From Nageia nagi (lineage: Eukaryota; Pinophyta): 64,000 nt of DNA. The translations under genes were made by a program, and so were the position numbers. Below the pieces are notes generated by a model that saw only the letters and a list, made by a program, of their open reading frames with translations, had not been told where the DNA came from and did not search any database. Location: NCBI GenBank assembly GCA_050084985.1, contig JBITNC010000001.1, positions 68,510,001-68,574,000 on the forward strand. The letters are read 5' to 3'. Each line of letters begins with the position of its first letter. Position 1 is the first letter of the stretch. Shown here one piece after another: positions 45,291-56,984 of this stretch.

Positions 45291-45503
45291 TGCTAAAACA
45301 AAATAATCAATAATGGAGCAAAAACTGAATCAGAGATAATAATGGAGTATATTTTATTAATATCACTCTAACATAGTACATAGATGCAATACTTACTCAC
45401 TACACACTCTCACACTTCTTCCGTACAAAACAAAAGCATACACATTCAAATTTGGAATTCAGGAATTATGCAGAATCTGAAACCAACAGTCTCGAACTTA
45501 ACA
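45291..45503 (-). repeat. Probable E6 3' LTR (213 bp)
   Basis: On the - strand a purine run (TAAGGAG) precedes TGTTAAGTTCGAG at 45503, and the sequence ends TTTTAGCA at 45291. ATTAATAAAATATACTCC in it resembles a poly-A signal region. There is no second copy to confirm it. Confidence 0.6.
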
Positions 45504-45529
45504 CTCCTTAGAAGACAGGACATGAAACG

Positions 45530-47136
45530 TCACACACAAAACAACTGAAAACACAGCGCAGACACTGATGTGGGCAGAGACGTTGGTGTGGGTGCAAACG
45601 CTGATACAGGTGCGAATGCTAACATGAGCGTTGGTGGTGAAATAACATAACACTTCAAATCATAAGGAGAGCTTTGACTTCCAACATGATCCCCTTTCAT
45701 GATGAGAGGGCTCACAAGTGACTCTCTCAGCATTAGAAACTGAGCTCTGGCAACAGCTTTTGTGAATATGTCCGCTAATTGAAATTTAGTGCCAACCAAG
45801 TTCAAACACCTTTTTTTCAACCATGTCTTGAATAAAATGGATTTTGTTCCTAGTGAATGATACTTGTGTTACCACAAAGAAGAAATGCACGTCCACATTG
45901 CTTCTCATCAATCGCCTCCAATATTTTGCAAAGCCACAAGGTTTGTGCTCGTGCTGAAGTAAGTGCTATATACTCAACCTCTATTGAAGATAATGCCATT
46001 GTACTTTGCTTCCTAGAACTCCATGTAATCAGACCTGAACCAAGGGAGAAGCGATTTTCACTTGTGGACTTTCTATCATGTATTTTACTCCGCCAATCAC
46101 TATCACTATTATTCAAACAATTTCAACTTCTTTGAATGGGAGTTATGAATACCAAAATCTGTAGTACCTCTAACATACCTCAATATTCTTTTCGCTGCCT
46201 TCAAATGCACAATGGAAGAATCACTCATAAATTTGGCCACCAATGAAACAACATATTGTACATCAGGTCTAGTATTAGTGAGAAACATGAGACTTCCCAG
46301 TATGCTCCTAAAATCAATCTTATTTGCTTTGGCAGCCCCATCTTCTTTACACAAAAGCTCTCCATGAGAAATTGGTGTAGCAACAGGCTTGCATGTGTCC
46401 GTACCAAATCTTTTCAACATATCTTTGACATATTTTGATTGCAAATAAATATCTCCTCACTACTTGGGTGTACTTGCATTCCAAGGAAGTAATGCATCAA
46501 GCCCAAATCTTTCATTTCAAATTTTTGCATCATTTTAGTTTTAAATTTATCATTCAATTTTTGATTGTTGTCCATGTATATGAGATCATCTACATACAAA
46601 CACACAAGCAAAATATCAATACCTTGTTGTTTGTAGTAGAGTTTTGGCTCACTTTTACTCCTATTGAATCCACACCCTTGAAAATAGTTGTCAATTCTTG
46701 TGTATCACGCTCTCGGGGCCTACTTCAGTCCATTTAATGCCTTTTTCAATTTGTAGACCTGATCTTCTTTCCCTTTTTCAACAAAACTCTATGGTTGCTC
46801 CACATAAACTTCCTCATTCAAGTAGTCATTAAGAAAAGCATTTTTTACATCCATATGGTGGACTGTCTGTCTCTTATGAGCTGCGAAAGATAACACCAGT
46901 ATAACAATCTCTTGCCTAGCAACTGGTCCAAATGTTTTTTCAAAATCAATACCATATGTTTGAGTAAAGCTTTTGGCCACCAATCTTGCTTTGTACCTCT
47001 TTACTCTTCCATCACTTTTATATTTTATCTTGTAGACCCATTTAGACCCTACACATTTCTTGCCTTTTGGCAAATCATAAAACTCCCATGTATCATTTTT
47101 TGTGATTGCATTAATCTCCTTTTGCATAGCTTGCAC
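45530..47136 (-). pseudogene. E6 copia RT and RNase H relic
   Basis: RT starts in 46789-47136 with KKCVGSKWVYKIKYKSDG, then RLVAKSFTQTYGIDFEKTF and HHMDVKNAFLNDYLNEEVYV. 46414-46611 holds the active site LVCLYVDDLIYMDNN and MHYFLGMQV. RNase H (45850-46444) has RPDVQYVVSLVAKFMSD, DSDWRSKIHDRKSTS and SSRKQSTMALSSIEVEYIAL. The end (45530-45820) reads QLADIFTKAVARAQF, the usual copia C-terminus. Frameshifts near 46110, 46420 and 46750 and a few stops break it, but it is much better preserved than E5. Confidence 0.88.
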
Positions 47137-47760
47137 TCAAACATTGTGTTTACAAGCTTTCTCAAAATGTGAAGGTTCAAATTCTTCAACTCCTTTAAAA
47201 ATGATTACCAAAGCAAAGTTCTCAATTTCACCCTTGGGCTCTCCATCATCTTCATCTCCCAACAAATTCAAATTTTCAAGTCTTGTCACCATTTGATTCA
47301 TCTCGTGGGCTTGGCTCCTAGTGAGCCTCTTGTTGAAGTTGCTATCCATCATTTGTGATGATGGATGATCTTTGAAAATTCTTTTTCCTTTATTGCACCT
47401 GTTATTATCAAACAAAATACTTAAATCATTGTTAGTATTTGGGGAAATGGACATTGGGCTGTTTGAGGGATTTGTGGATGAACTTGAGGGAACTTTTATG
47501 TTTGGTGGGATTGCACTTTTAGAAGGCTGGACTGTATTTTTTGCAGTTTGCATATTCTTGGATTGATCGCTAACTTGCACATTTGATGAGGTGTTTTCAA
47601 GAGTACCATCATTAACAAACACCTTTTTGCTACCCCAAACTCCCCATTCATCGAAAATTACATCTCTTGAGATAATTGTTTGATGAGTTTTGAGGTTGTA
47701 GAATTTGTATCCTTTGGAGTGTTCACTATAACCAATGAACATTTTCAATTTAATCTCCTC
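47137..47760 (-). pseudogene. E6 integrase C-terminal region
   Basis: The frame starts KMFIGYSEHSKGYKFYN, then TIISRDVIFDEWGVW: the well-known copia phrase CIFIGYSexSKGYR...xxISRDVxFdE at the integrase-RT junction. A Ser/Asn-rich linker follows and joins RT. The upstream part is separated by E7 and about 100 codons of integrase between the two halves are missing. Confidence 0.8.
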
Positions 47761-47840
47761 AAATGAATCAATTCACACTTAAAATAATTAAGTGCTTGTA
47801 AAGGGAATTCAGGAAATAAATTGTAAACACAGAGAAGAGC
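47756..47840. repeat. 85-bp inverted repeat, left arm (end of E7 LTR)
   Basis: Starting TCCTCAAATGAATCAATTCA and ending AGAGAAGAGC, this is, as far as I can read, the exact reverse complement of 51488-51572. Similarity continues outward for about a dozen more bases with two mismatches. Confidence 0.93.
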
Positions 47841-48848
47841 AAAAGCATTCACCAAAGAAGAGACAAGCAAGATTTATCCTAGTTCACCCAGTGTGGGCTA
47901 CATCCAGCTCAAAAGCTCTCTACTATCAATGGGGGAATCACTTTACAAGGCCTCCAAGGTCCTTCAAAACCTCCTCTCACATTCACAATACACTCTTAGC
48001 TCTGAAATCACAACAAAACTGAAACACTTCCCGAAATCCTCCTTCTCCCCTCTTCTGTCCAATTTGCTCCCCTTTTATACAATTTTTGGAGCTAAAAATA
48101 GAGAGAATTACAACTAAGAATTTCAATAGAAAAGCCTATTTTTAGATACCCATTAACCTCCTTGATCTTCCTGCCAAATTTGGGCTCAATTGGTTGCAAA
48201 AATCTCCTAAAAATGAGCTCTGAATCTGAAAAACACGCTCTCTGGACTGTTACAGGCTTACAAGATAAACTCAGCCCAAAAATAGGACCTTAGGCGAATC
48301 AAAAATCACAACAAACCTTTGAAAAATGCCAAAATACGTTAAAATACTCCAAAAACGGGCGGGTGCGCTGTGGTGCTGACACGTGGCATGTTCTGGGTAG
48401 AAGTCAAACGGTCAACAGGCGGGTAGGCTGATTGGGCGGCTAGCTGACTGGGCAGCTTGTGTGGGCGGTCTGGCTCACGTGGACGGGTTGCGTGCGGGGT
48501 CGGACGGGTTGGCGGTGCGCACGGTCAGATGGGTCAAACGCGGTTGACGTGTCAGGGGGGTGTTAGGCGGTCTCGGCTGGTAGGCGGGTCTCCACGCAGG
48601 CTGCCTCACGTGGTCCTACGTGGTCTCCATGCCTACGTGGACTGTCCAGTGGCGGGCAGGTCCCGCTATATTAATTTTTTTGATTTTTTTTTTTAAAATA
48701 CACAAATGGACTTAAGGCCATATCTTTCACATATGGACTCGGATTCTCGATTCGAAAGAAGCGTCGGAAAGCTGAAGACGAGACGAACACAATGAACACA
48801 CTGAAATGGAGATTATTGAATGTTGAAGGGATCCAAATTTTCAGATCA
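47764..48848 (-). repeat. Probable E7 3' LTR (about 1085 bp)
   Basis: On the - strand AGTGGGGAGGA (48850-48860) is a plausible polypurine tract, and TGATCTGAAAATTTGG at 48848 a plausible LTR start; the end TTCA is at 47764. The middle (48340-48680) is a GC-rich island in AT-rich DNA with three CACGTG G-boxes (48380, 48476, 48607). There is no second LTR for comparison. Confidence 0.55.
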
Positions 48849-48888
48849 TTCCTCCCCACTGAGAGACAGCTTTTGTCCCCAAAAGCAT

Positions 48889-49332
48889 TTAGGATGATGG
48901 AATGAGGTGAGGGTAGAGTTCCCTCACCCGATCAACTGCATACCACTTGGCCTTGTGTGGATGTTGGCCCTTCACTCCAATACGCCACACCTCACGTATG
49001 CCACTACGAGATGATCGTAGCTTCTTTTCCAATTCTGCATCCTCAACCAATACATTCATGTGCTCAGGGGCTAAATCCTCAACTGACGGTAACATGACAT
49101 TTGTATCTTCTGCAACTAAGGCTGGTTCATACAACTTCAAGTTCTCAACATTAATAACAGAATACATTTGCATATAGGGTGGTAAGTCCAACCGAAAAGC
49201 ATTATCCCCAACTTGATCAATAATGGTAAATGGACCATACCTTATGGGTTTCAACTTCCTTCCCTCACCATGCTGTCTCTCCTTACTGAGATGAAGCCAT
49301 ACCTGATCCCCAACCTGAAATTTATGATGCAC
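48889..49332 (-). pseudogene. E7 integrase C-terminal domain
   Basis: The frame begins HKFQVGDQVWLHLSKER, then RYGPFTIIDQVGDNAFRLDL, the SH3-like/GPY module of gypsy integrases. Further on, LVEDAELEKKLRSSRSGIRE and WYAVDRVRELYPHL form a C-terminal extension in the position of a chromodomain. The frame ends at TGA or TAG 48889 without interruption. It joins the core upstream through a frameshift around 49350. Confidence 0.85.
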
Positions 49333-50212
49333 ACGATGACGATCATGCCGCTCTTTATACTTGGCCTGACTCTTCTCTAACTATTCTTTTTACCTTTTGA
49401 TGAATCAATCTAACCCTCTCAATAAAATTCTTTGCCCTTTCCTCCTCATCATGAAGAACTATATCTCCATCACTTGTTGAAGCAAAAGCCATATCAAAAG
49501 GTGACTTTGGCAAATAACCAAAACAAGTCTCAAAAGGTGTTTGGTTAGTAGAGAATGTAAAGCCCGATTATATGCATGCTGTATATAGTTCAAATGTTCA
49601 TCCCAAGTCTGAGGATGCTTACCACAATAACCTCGTAATCGGTGTACTACTGTCCTGTTTACAACCTCTGTTTGACCATCTGTCTGTGGATGAAAAGCTG
49701 TACTCCTCTTTAACTTAGTGTCCATCATTTCCCACAAAGAAGTCCAATGCATACAACAAAATCCATAGAAATACTCTCCCATGTTCGTGTAGGAACGGAC
49801 AATGGCATATAAAGACCAACTTTCCTGTTATTGGGTTTGCTTACACTGCATAACATACAACCTCTGATATATCTGGATACATTTTCTTGCATTTTAGGCC
49901 AATAACAATACCTTTGTAGATTAGCAAGAGTTTTCCCAACACCAAAGTGTCCTGAAATACGAGAAGTATGAGCTTCCCTAATCAAATCATTCCTCTCACC
50001 ATTAGGAATACAAAGTTTGCCCAAATGAAAAAGTAATCCATCATGCAAATGAAAGTCATGATTTCCAACCTCATTACCAAGACTCAATCTATGATAGACA
50101 TTTTGGAAATCAGGATCAACCACATATTGTTCTTTATACCCGTCATGCATCAAAGAACTATTTTGCAGAATCACAACACTAGCAACTATTGGGGGCCTAG
50201 ACAACATATCAA
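49333..50212 (-). pseudogene. E7 integrase zinc-binding and core region
   Basis: The frame 49725-50207 has LIREAHTSRISGHFGVGKTL, then YWPKMQENVSRYIRGCMLC (the H-H-C-C zinc-binding domain) and WESISMDFV, the first catalytic Asp. The frame shifts at about 49780. 49459-49782 continues with TAFHPQTDGQTEVVNRTV, which holds the catalytic Glu. The second Asp lies in the damaged stretch between. Only two or three lesions separate it from an open frame. Confidence 0.83.
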
Positions 50213-51487
50213 CAATTTTATTGTGTACCCTTTTTATACTTAATCACCAAATGAAATTGTTGCAAAAATCCCATCCATCGAAAGTGCTTAGATTGTTGCA
50301 ACTTAGATTGTGATTGAAGGTATTGCAAGGGTTGATGGTTTGTATGTATTATTGTCTCTTTTCCTACCAAATAGTGCTTCCATTTTTTCACACTTTGAAC
50401 TAATGCATACAATTTTTTGTCATAGGTGGGATAGTTTCTTACCGCACCGGTAAACATTTCCGAGTGATAGCAAATCGGATGTTTTTCCTGCAATAAAACT
50501 GCACCCATAGCATAGTCACTAGCATCAGTTTCAATTTCAAAAGGTTTCTGAAGATTAGGCAAAGCAAGTACTGGAGCATTACTGATTTTCTTTTTAAGCA
50601 AATCAAAAGCATGTTCTTTCCCTCCCCACTGAAATCCATGATTCTTTCCTGTAATTGCATGAAGTAGAGAAGCCATGTAAGAAAAATTAGCAATAAACTT
50701 GCGTAAATATTGTACTGCCCCAAGAAAACTCCTAGTTTCTATCACATTAGTGGGAGTAGGCCATTTCAACACAGCCTCAACTTTTGTAGGATCTATCCTT
50801 AATTGACCTTCACCTACAATGTGGCCAAGATAGATTAAACTTTTCCTGACAAACTCACACTTAGACATTTTCAAATAGAGTTTTGCTTCCCTTAAAACTT
50901 CAAACACTTTACGAATATGCACCACATGATCATTCCAATTATCACTGTAAATGAGAATATCATCAAGGTACACAATAACAAAATCATCAATGAAAGGCCT
51001 TAAAACCTCATTCATTACTCTCATAAAAGTAGCAGGAGCATTGCATAATCCAAACGGTAAAATCAACCATTCAAACAATCCTTGCCTAGTTTTAAAAGCA
51101 GTTTTCCACACATCCTCTTCTTTAACTCGTACTTGATGATAACCACTTCTTAGATCTAATTTTGTAAAAAGCCTAGCTTTTGTTAATTGATCCATTAAAT
51201 CATCAATACGTGGCATAGGATATCGATTTTTAACCGTGATCTTATTTAGTACTCTGTAATCAACACACATACGCCAAGTTCCATCTTTCTTTGGAATTAT
51301 AACAATAGGAGATCCATATGGTGATGTGCTAGGTCTAATGACTCCTTGATCTAACAATTCCTTGACTTGTTTCTTAATTTCTTCATTTTCCAAAACAGAA
51401 TTTCTATATAAGCCAATATTAGGAAGTGCAACATCAGGATGCAATTGAATCTCATGTTGTATATCTCTTTTAGGTGGAAGTTCTTTA
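50213..51487 (-). pseudogene. E7 reverse transcriptase and RNase H
   Basis: An uninterrupted frame of over 400 codons. RT: QGVIRPSTSPYGSPIVIIPK, then WRMCVDYRVLNKITVKNRYP, LFTKLDLRSGYHQV, WLILPFGLCNAPATF and the active-site VIVYLDDILIYSDN. LGHIVGEGQLRIDP follows. RNase H: FEIETDASDYAMGAVLLQ, KKLYALVQSVKKWKHYLVG and IIHTNHQPLQYL, where TDH is usual (third acidic residue Asp now Asn). One extra base near 50213 shifts the frame before the integrase start DMLSRPP. Upstream, coding stops abruptly at the inverted-repeat arm. Confidence 0.9.
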
Positions 51488-51572
51488 GCTCTTCTCTGTG
51501 TTTACAATTTATTTCCTGAATTCCCTTTACAAGCACTTAATTATTTTAAGTGTGAATTGATTCATTTGAGGA
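51488..51572. repeat. 85-bp inverted repeat, right arm
   Basis: Reverse complement of 47756-47840. Its inner edge coincides with the first codons of the gypsy RT frame. Confidence 0.93.
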
Positions 51573-51574
51573 CA

Positions 51575-52260
51575 TTAAATTCAAATTATTTAATTTTATA
51601 GTTTATGGATCATTTTATGCCCCATTCTTTACAAAAATAAAAAAACTCATTAGAACAAAACTCACCTCCTCTATCAGTCCTCTTTAACATTTAATTCTTT
51701 TTCCACTTTGATTCTCCACAAAATTCTTAAATTCTTTGAAGCAATTGAAGGCTTCATCTTTGTGTTTGATGAAAAACACCCAACACATTCTCGAGTAATC
51801 ATTAATGAAGATGAGAAAGTAAGAATTGTTACCAATACTCAATGTTTGCATTGGACCACAAATATTGGAATGAACTAATTGAATTGGATATTGGATCCTC
51901 CATGCTTCTCCCTTTGGAAATGAGTGCCTTGCATACTTCCCCATGGCACATCCTTCACATACTTCCTTGGAGTCTTCTACCTTTGGCAATCCATACACAA
52001 GAGATGACAATGTCTTCAAATTTGCAAAATTTAGATGCCCAAATCTAAGGTGCCAAATCTGTCCTTTATTATCCACAACCACATAAGTTTTTTTCCTCTT
52101 CTCCAACAACAAACTTCAATGGAACACAATTTGTTCTTTGTCATTTTGACTGTTGTGACCAGTCTATTTGGATTATTTTTGTCATAAATCATACATGCTC
52201 TATCTTCAAAAACCAAGTTGAAATTTTTCTCCATCATTTGTCGTATACTCAACAAGCTGT
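51575..52260 (-). pseudogene. E6 GAG-pre-integrase and integrase N-terminal part
   Basis: On the - strand from 52260: SLLSIRQMMEKNFNLVFEDR, then MIYDKNNPNRLVTTVKMTKN, the end of the protease-integrase spacer of copia. After a frameshift near 52050 come WHLRFGHLNFANLKTLSSLV, CEGCAMGKYARHSFPKG, and LVHSNICGPM, where the first catalytic Asp (usually HSDICGP) is Asn, then FINDYSRMCWVFF. RTDRGGEF with the second Asp is readable near 51670 in a shifted frame. The rest of the core is absent; sequence becomes AT-rich and meets E7. Confidence 0.85.
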
Positions 52261-55200
52261 TCAATTGTTGGATTAGTTCATGGGGAAGTAGTTGAATTTC
52301 CACAAGGATTTATCACAAGAGAGATTGGGCTTGTCAATTTTGTTAAGGCCATCATTAGTTATTCGCTTACAAAATGTCTTGGTTTTGTTGTGAGTAACAC
52401 AACATGCCCCAAAATCCAGTGATAAGTCCTCCTAATCCTAAGTCTTATCATCTGCTTAGTTCGTCATTTTGACAATTTGACCAATTGTTAAATTCCAAGA
52501 AATTGTATGTTTGAAATCCAATTTGTGTAGTTAGCTAGCTTATTTGTAGTTCAGGTTAATATGTCCTTTGTGATTCACAGTTTTTGTGTTATGTTATTTC
52601 TGTACATTTGTGCTTAGGGACTGTTTGGAGTTTTCTCACGGATATTTCTTTGGATTACAATATTTCGTTGTGGATAATAGTCGAGGTTAGGGTTTCTCAA
52701 ATTGCTAGATATTGAAACCTTGAAATTGTAATTACTAATATAAAAATGTTGGAAATTATAATTTTGTTTTTTAGATGTTATGAGCCTTTTTTAAAAGTTT
52801 TAGATCTGGAGTTCTGTTTTTGTAATTGTGAATGCGCGATCAGATTTGACATAAATATTCGATGGTTTCTTCAGATATAGTCATATCAGCATATCCCTTT
52901 AGCAGTTTTTTTTTTTTGTCGAGATGTCTTTTTAGAGTCTCTGCTTAAGAACAAAACAATTTTGGTAATATTTTACTGCGGAATTTGTTGATTTCAGATT
53001 TATGACTTCTATTTAGAGCAGTAGATGTAAGTCAATTGTGCAAAGTACGAGCTAGGCAGATGCCTACCGAAGGGTAGTCAATTGTTCTTGTGATTGCGTG
53101 CCTTGACAAAACTTTTATAATTCAACGTTCAATTGTTGGATTAGTTCATGGGGAAGTAGTTGAATTTCCACAAGGGATTTATCACAAGAGAGATTGGGCT
53201 TGTCAATTTTGTTAAGGCCAACATAGTTATTCGCTTACAGAAATGTCTTGGTTTTGTTGTGACTAACACAACATGCCCCAAAATCCAGTGATAAGTCCTC
53301 CTAATCCTAAGTCTTATCATCCGCTTAGTTTCAGTCATATTGAACCAAAGTTGAAATTCCAAAAATTGGTTATGTTTGGAAAATCAAAAGTTGGCCTTAG
53401 GCAAGTTAGGAGAATCCAGGTACACATATGCTTCCTTTTGTGAGTTCAGCAGTTTTTGTTTATGTTTATTTCTGTACATTTTGTGCTCTAGGGTACCTTG
53501 TTTGGAAGGTTTTCCTCACGGATATTTCTTTGGATTACAATATTTCGTTGTGGATAATAGTTGAGGTTAGGGTTTCCCAAATTGCTAGATATTGAAACCT
53601 TGAAATTGTAATTAGTAATATAAAAATGTTGGAAATTATAATTTTGTTTTTCAGTTGTTATGAGTCTTTTTTAAAAGTTGTAGATCTGGAGTTCTATTGT
53701 TGTAATTGTGAATACGCGATCAAATTTGACATAAATATTCGATGCTTTCTTCAGATATAGTCATATCAGCATATCCCTTTAGCAGCTTTTTTTTTTGTCG
53801 GGATGTCTTTTTAGAGTCTCTGCCTAAGAAAAAAACAATTTTGGAAATATTTTACTGCGGAATTTGTTGATTTCAGATTTATGACTTCTATTTAGAGTAG
53901 TAGATGTAAGTCAATTGTGCAAAGTACGAGCTAGGCAGATGCCTACCGAAGGGTAGTCAATTGTTCTTGTGATTGCATGCCTCGACAAAACTTTTATAAT
54001 TCAACGTTCAATTGTTGGATTAGTTCATGGGGAAGTAGTTGAATTTCCACAAGGGATTTATCACAAGAGAGATTGGGCTTGTCAATTTTGTTAAGGCCAC
54101 CATAGTTATTTGCTTACAGAAATGTCTTGGTTTTGTTGTGACTAACACAACATGCCCCAAAATCCAGTGATAAGTCCTCCTAATCCTAAGTCTTATCATC
54201 CGCTTAGTTTTAGTCATATTGAACCAAAGTTGAAATTCCAAAATTGGTTATGTTTGGAAAATCAAAAGTTGGCCTTAGGCAAGTTAGGAGAATCCAGGTA
54301 CACATATGCTTCCTTTTGTGAGTTCAGCAGTTTTTGTTTATGTTTATTTCTGTACATTTTGTGCTCTAGGGTACCTTGTTTGGAAGGTTTTCCTCACGGA
54401 TATTTCTTTGGATTACAATATTTCGTTGGGGATAATAGTCGAGGTTAGGGTTTCTCAAATTGCTAGATATTGAAACCTTGAAATTGTAATTACTAATATA
54501 AAAATGTTGGAAATTATAATTTTGTTTTTCAGTTGTTATGAGTGTTTTTTAAAGTTGTAGATCTGGAGTTCTGTTGTCGTAATTGTGAATACGCGATCAG
54601 ATTTGACATAAATATTCGATGCTTTCTTAGATATAGTCATATCAGCATATCCCTTTAGCAGCTTTTTTTTTTGTCGGGATGTCTTTTTAGAGTCTCTGCC
54701 TAAGAAAAAAACAATTTTGGAAATATTTTAATACGGAATTTGTTGATTTCAGATTTATGACTTCTATTTAGAGCAGTAGATGTAAGTCAATTGTGCAAAG
54801 TATGAGCTAGGCAGATGCCTACCGAAGGGTAGTCAATTGTTCTTGTGATTGCATGCCTTGACAAAACTTTTATAATTCAACGTTCAATTGTTGGATTAGT
54901 TCATGGGGAAGTAGTTGAATTTCCACAAGGGATTTATCACAAGAGAGATTGGGCTTGTCAATTTTGTTAAGGCCACCATAGTTATTTGCTTACAGAAATG
55001 TCTTGGTTTTGTTGTGACTAACACAACATGCCCCAAAATCCAGTGATAAGTCCTCCTAATCCTAAGTCTTATCATCCTGCTTAGTTTTAGTCATATTGAA
55101 CCAAAGTTGAAATTCCAAACATTGGTTATGTTTGGAAATCAAAAGTTGGCCTTAGGCAAGTTAGGAGAATCCAGGTACACATATGCTTCCTTTTATGAGT

Positions 55201-56935
55201 TCAGCAGTTTTTGTTTATGTTTATTTCTGTACATTTTGTGCTCTAGGGTACCCTGTTTGGAAGGTTTTCCTCACGGATATTTCTTTGGATTACAATATTT
55301 CGTTGTGGATAATATTCGAGGTTAAGGTTTCTCAAATTGCTAGATATTGAAACCTTGAAATTGTAATTACTAATATAAAAATGTTGGAAATTATAATTTT
55401 GTTTTTCAGTTGTTATGAGCCTTTTTTAAAAGTTTTTAGATATGGAGTTCTGTTGTTGTAATTGTGAATACGCGATCAGATTTGACATAAATATTCGATG
55501 CTTTCTTCAGATATAGTCATATCAGCATATCCCTTTAGCAGATTTTTTTTTTTTGTCGGAATGTATTTTTAGAGTCTCTGCCTAAGAAAAAAACGATTTT
55601 GGAAATATTTTACTGCAGAATTTGTTGATTTCAGATTTATGACTTCTATTTAGAGCAGTAGATGTAAGTCAATTGTGCAAAGTACGAGCTAGGCAGATGC
55701 CTACCGAAGGGTAGTCAATTGTTCTTGTGATTGTGTGCCTTCACAAAACTTTTATAATTCAACGTTCAATTGTTGGATTAGTTCATGGGGAAGTAGTTGA
55801 ATTTCCACAAGGGATTTATCACAAGAGAGATTGGGCTTGTCAATTTTGTTAAGGCCATCATTAGTTATTTGCTTACAGAAATGTCTTGGTTTTGTTGTGA
55901 CTAACACAACATGCCCCAAAATCCAGTGATAAGTCCTCCTAATCCTAAGTCTTATCATCCGCTTAGTTTCAGTCATATTGAACCAAAGTTGAAATTCCAG
56001 AAATTGGTTATGTTTGGAAAATCAAAAGTTGGCCTTAGGCAAGTTAGGAGAATCTAGGTACACATATGCTTCCTTTTGTGAGTTCAGCAGTTTTTGTTTA
56101 TGTTTATTTCTGTACATTTTGTGCTCTAGGGTACCCTGTTTGGAAGGTTTTCCTCACGGATATTTCTTTGGATTACAATATTTCGTTGGGGATAATAGTC
56201 GAGGTTAGGGTTTCTCAAATTGCTAGATATTGAAACCTTGAAATTGTAATTACTAATATAAAAAATGTTGGAAATTATAATTTTGTTTTTCAGTTGTTAT
56301 GAGCCTTTTTTAAAAGTTTTAGATCTGGAGTTCTATTGTTGTAATTGTGAATACGCGATCAGATTTGACATAAATATTCAATGCTTTCTTCAGATATAGT
56401 CATATCAGCATATCCCTTTAGCAGCTTTTTTTTTTGTCGGGATGTCTTTTTGGAGTCTCTGCCTAAGAAAAAAACAATTTTGGAAATATTTTAATACGGA
56501 ATTTGTTGATTTCAGATTTATGACTTCTATTTAGAGCAGTAGATGTAAGTCAATTGTGCAAAGTAAGAGCTAGGCAGATGCCTACCGAAGGGTAGTCAAT
56601 TGTTCTTGTGATTGCATGCCTTGACAAAACTTTTATAATTCAACGTTCAATTGTTGGATTAGTTCATGGGGAAGTAGTTGAATTTCCACAAGGGATTTAT
56701 CACAAGAGAGATTGGGCTTGTCAATTTTGTTAAGGCCACCATAGTTATTTGCTTACAGAAATGTCTTGGTTTTGTTGTGACTAACACAACATGCCCCAAA
56801 ATCCAGTGATAAGTCCTCCTAATCCTAAGTCTTAGCATCTGCTTAGTTTCAGTCATATTGAACCAAAGTTGAAATTCCAAAAATTGGTTATGTTTGGATA
56901 ATCAAAAGTTGGCCTTAGGCAAGTTAGGAGAATCC
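52259..56935. repeat. Tandem array, about 879 bp x 5.3
   Basis: Units begin at GTTCAATTGTTGGATTAG at 52259, 53127, 54006, 54882, 55764 and 56645, giving periods of 868, 879, 876, 882 and 881 bp. Units 2-6 look about 97% alike by eye; unit 1 is clearly more diverged with several small indels. Unit 6 is cut after about 290 bp at GAGAATCCA. On the - strand each unit starts with a piece that continues the E6 reading (...PHELIQQLN) and includes a short frame of 73 codons; another short frame occurs on the + strand. These frames carry stops or shifts in some units and are not credible genes. The unit also has splice-like signals. Confidence 0.92.
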
Positions 56936-56984
56936 AAGTTGAGTGGAAGCCAAGTTGGGTCAAACTGGGCTACTTTGAAGCCTA

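Larger units (their letters stand above)
47756..51572 (-). mobile_element. E7: Ty3/gypsy fragment with inverted LTR-end sequence at both borders
   Basis: Read on the - strand, it starts with an 85-bp arm (51572-51488), goes directly into gypsy RT at its N-terminal KELPPKRDIQ, through RNase H and integrase to 48889, then a polypurine tract and a probable 3' LTR (47764-48848) whose final 77-85 bp form the other arm. Gag, protease and a 5' LTR are missing. The frame is the best preserved gypsy one in the window. No matching target duplication was found. It splits E6 within its integrase. Confidence 0.78.
45291..52260 (-). mobile_element. E6: Ty1/copia element, 3' LTR to protease region, split by E7
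   Basis: On the - strand protease-flanking sequence and integrase lie at 51575-52260; integrase end, RT and RNase H at 45530-47760; a short 3' LTR at 45291-45503. The gypsy fragment E7 separates the two halves. Gag and the 5' LTR are absent: at 52259 the coding sequence runs straight into the 879-bp tandem array. E6 belongs to another copia lineage than E1-E3 or E5. Confidence 0.82.

Noticed and set aside
48457-48696. Gly/Arg-rich frame of 79 codons
   Set aside because: It falls in the GC-rich part of the probable E7 LTR, where low stop density alone gives open frames.
53141-56880. Repeated frames of 60-98 codons in the tandem array
   Set aside because: They recur only because the DNA is repeated; some units carry frameshifts, and both strands are open in overlapping parts.
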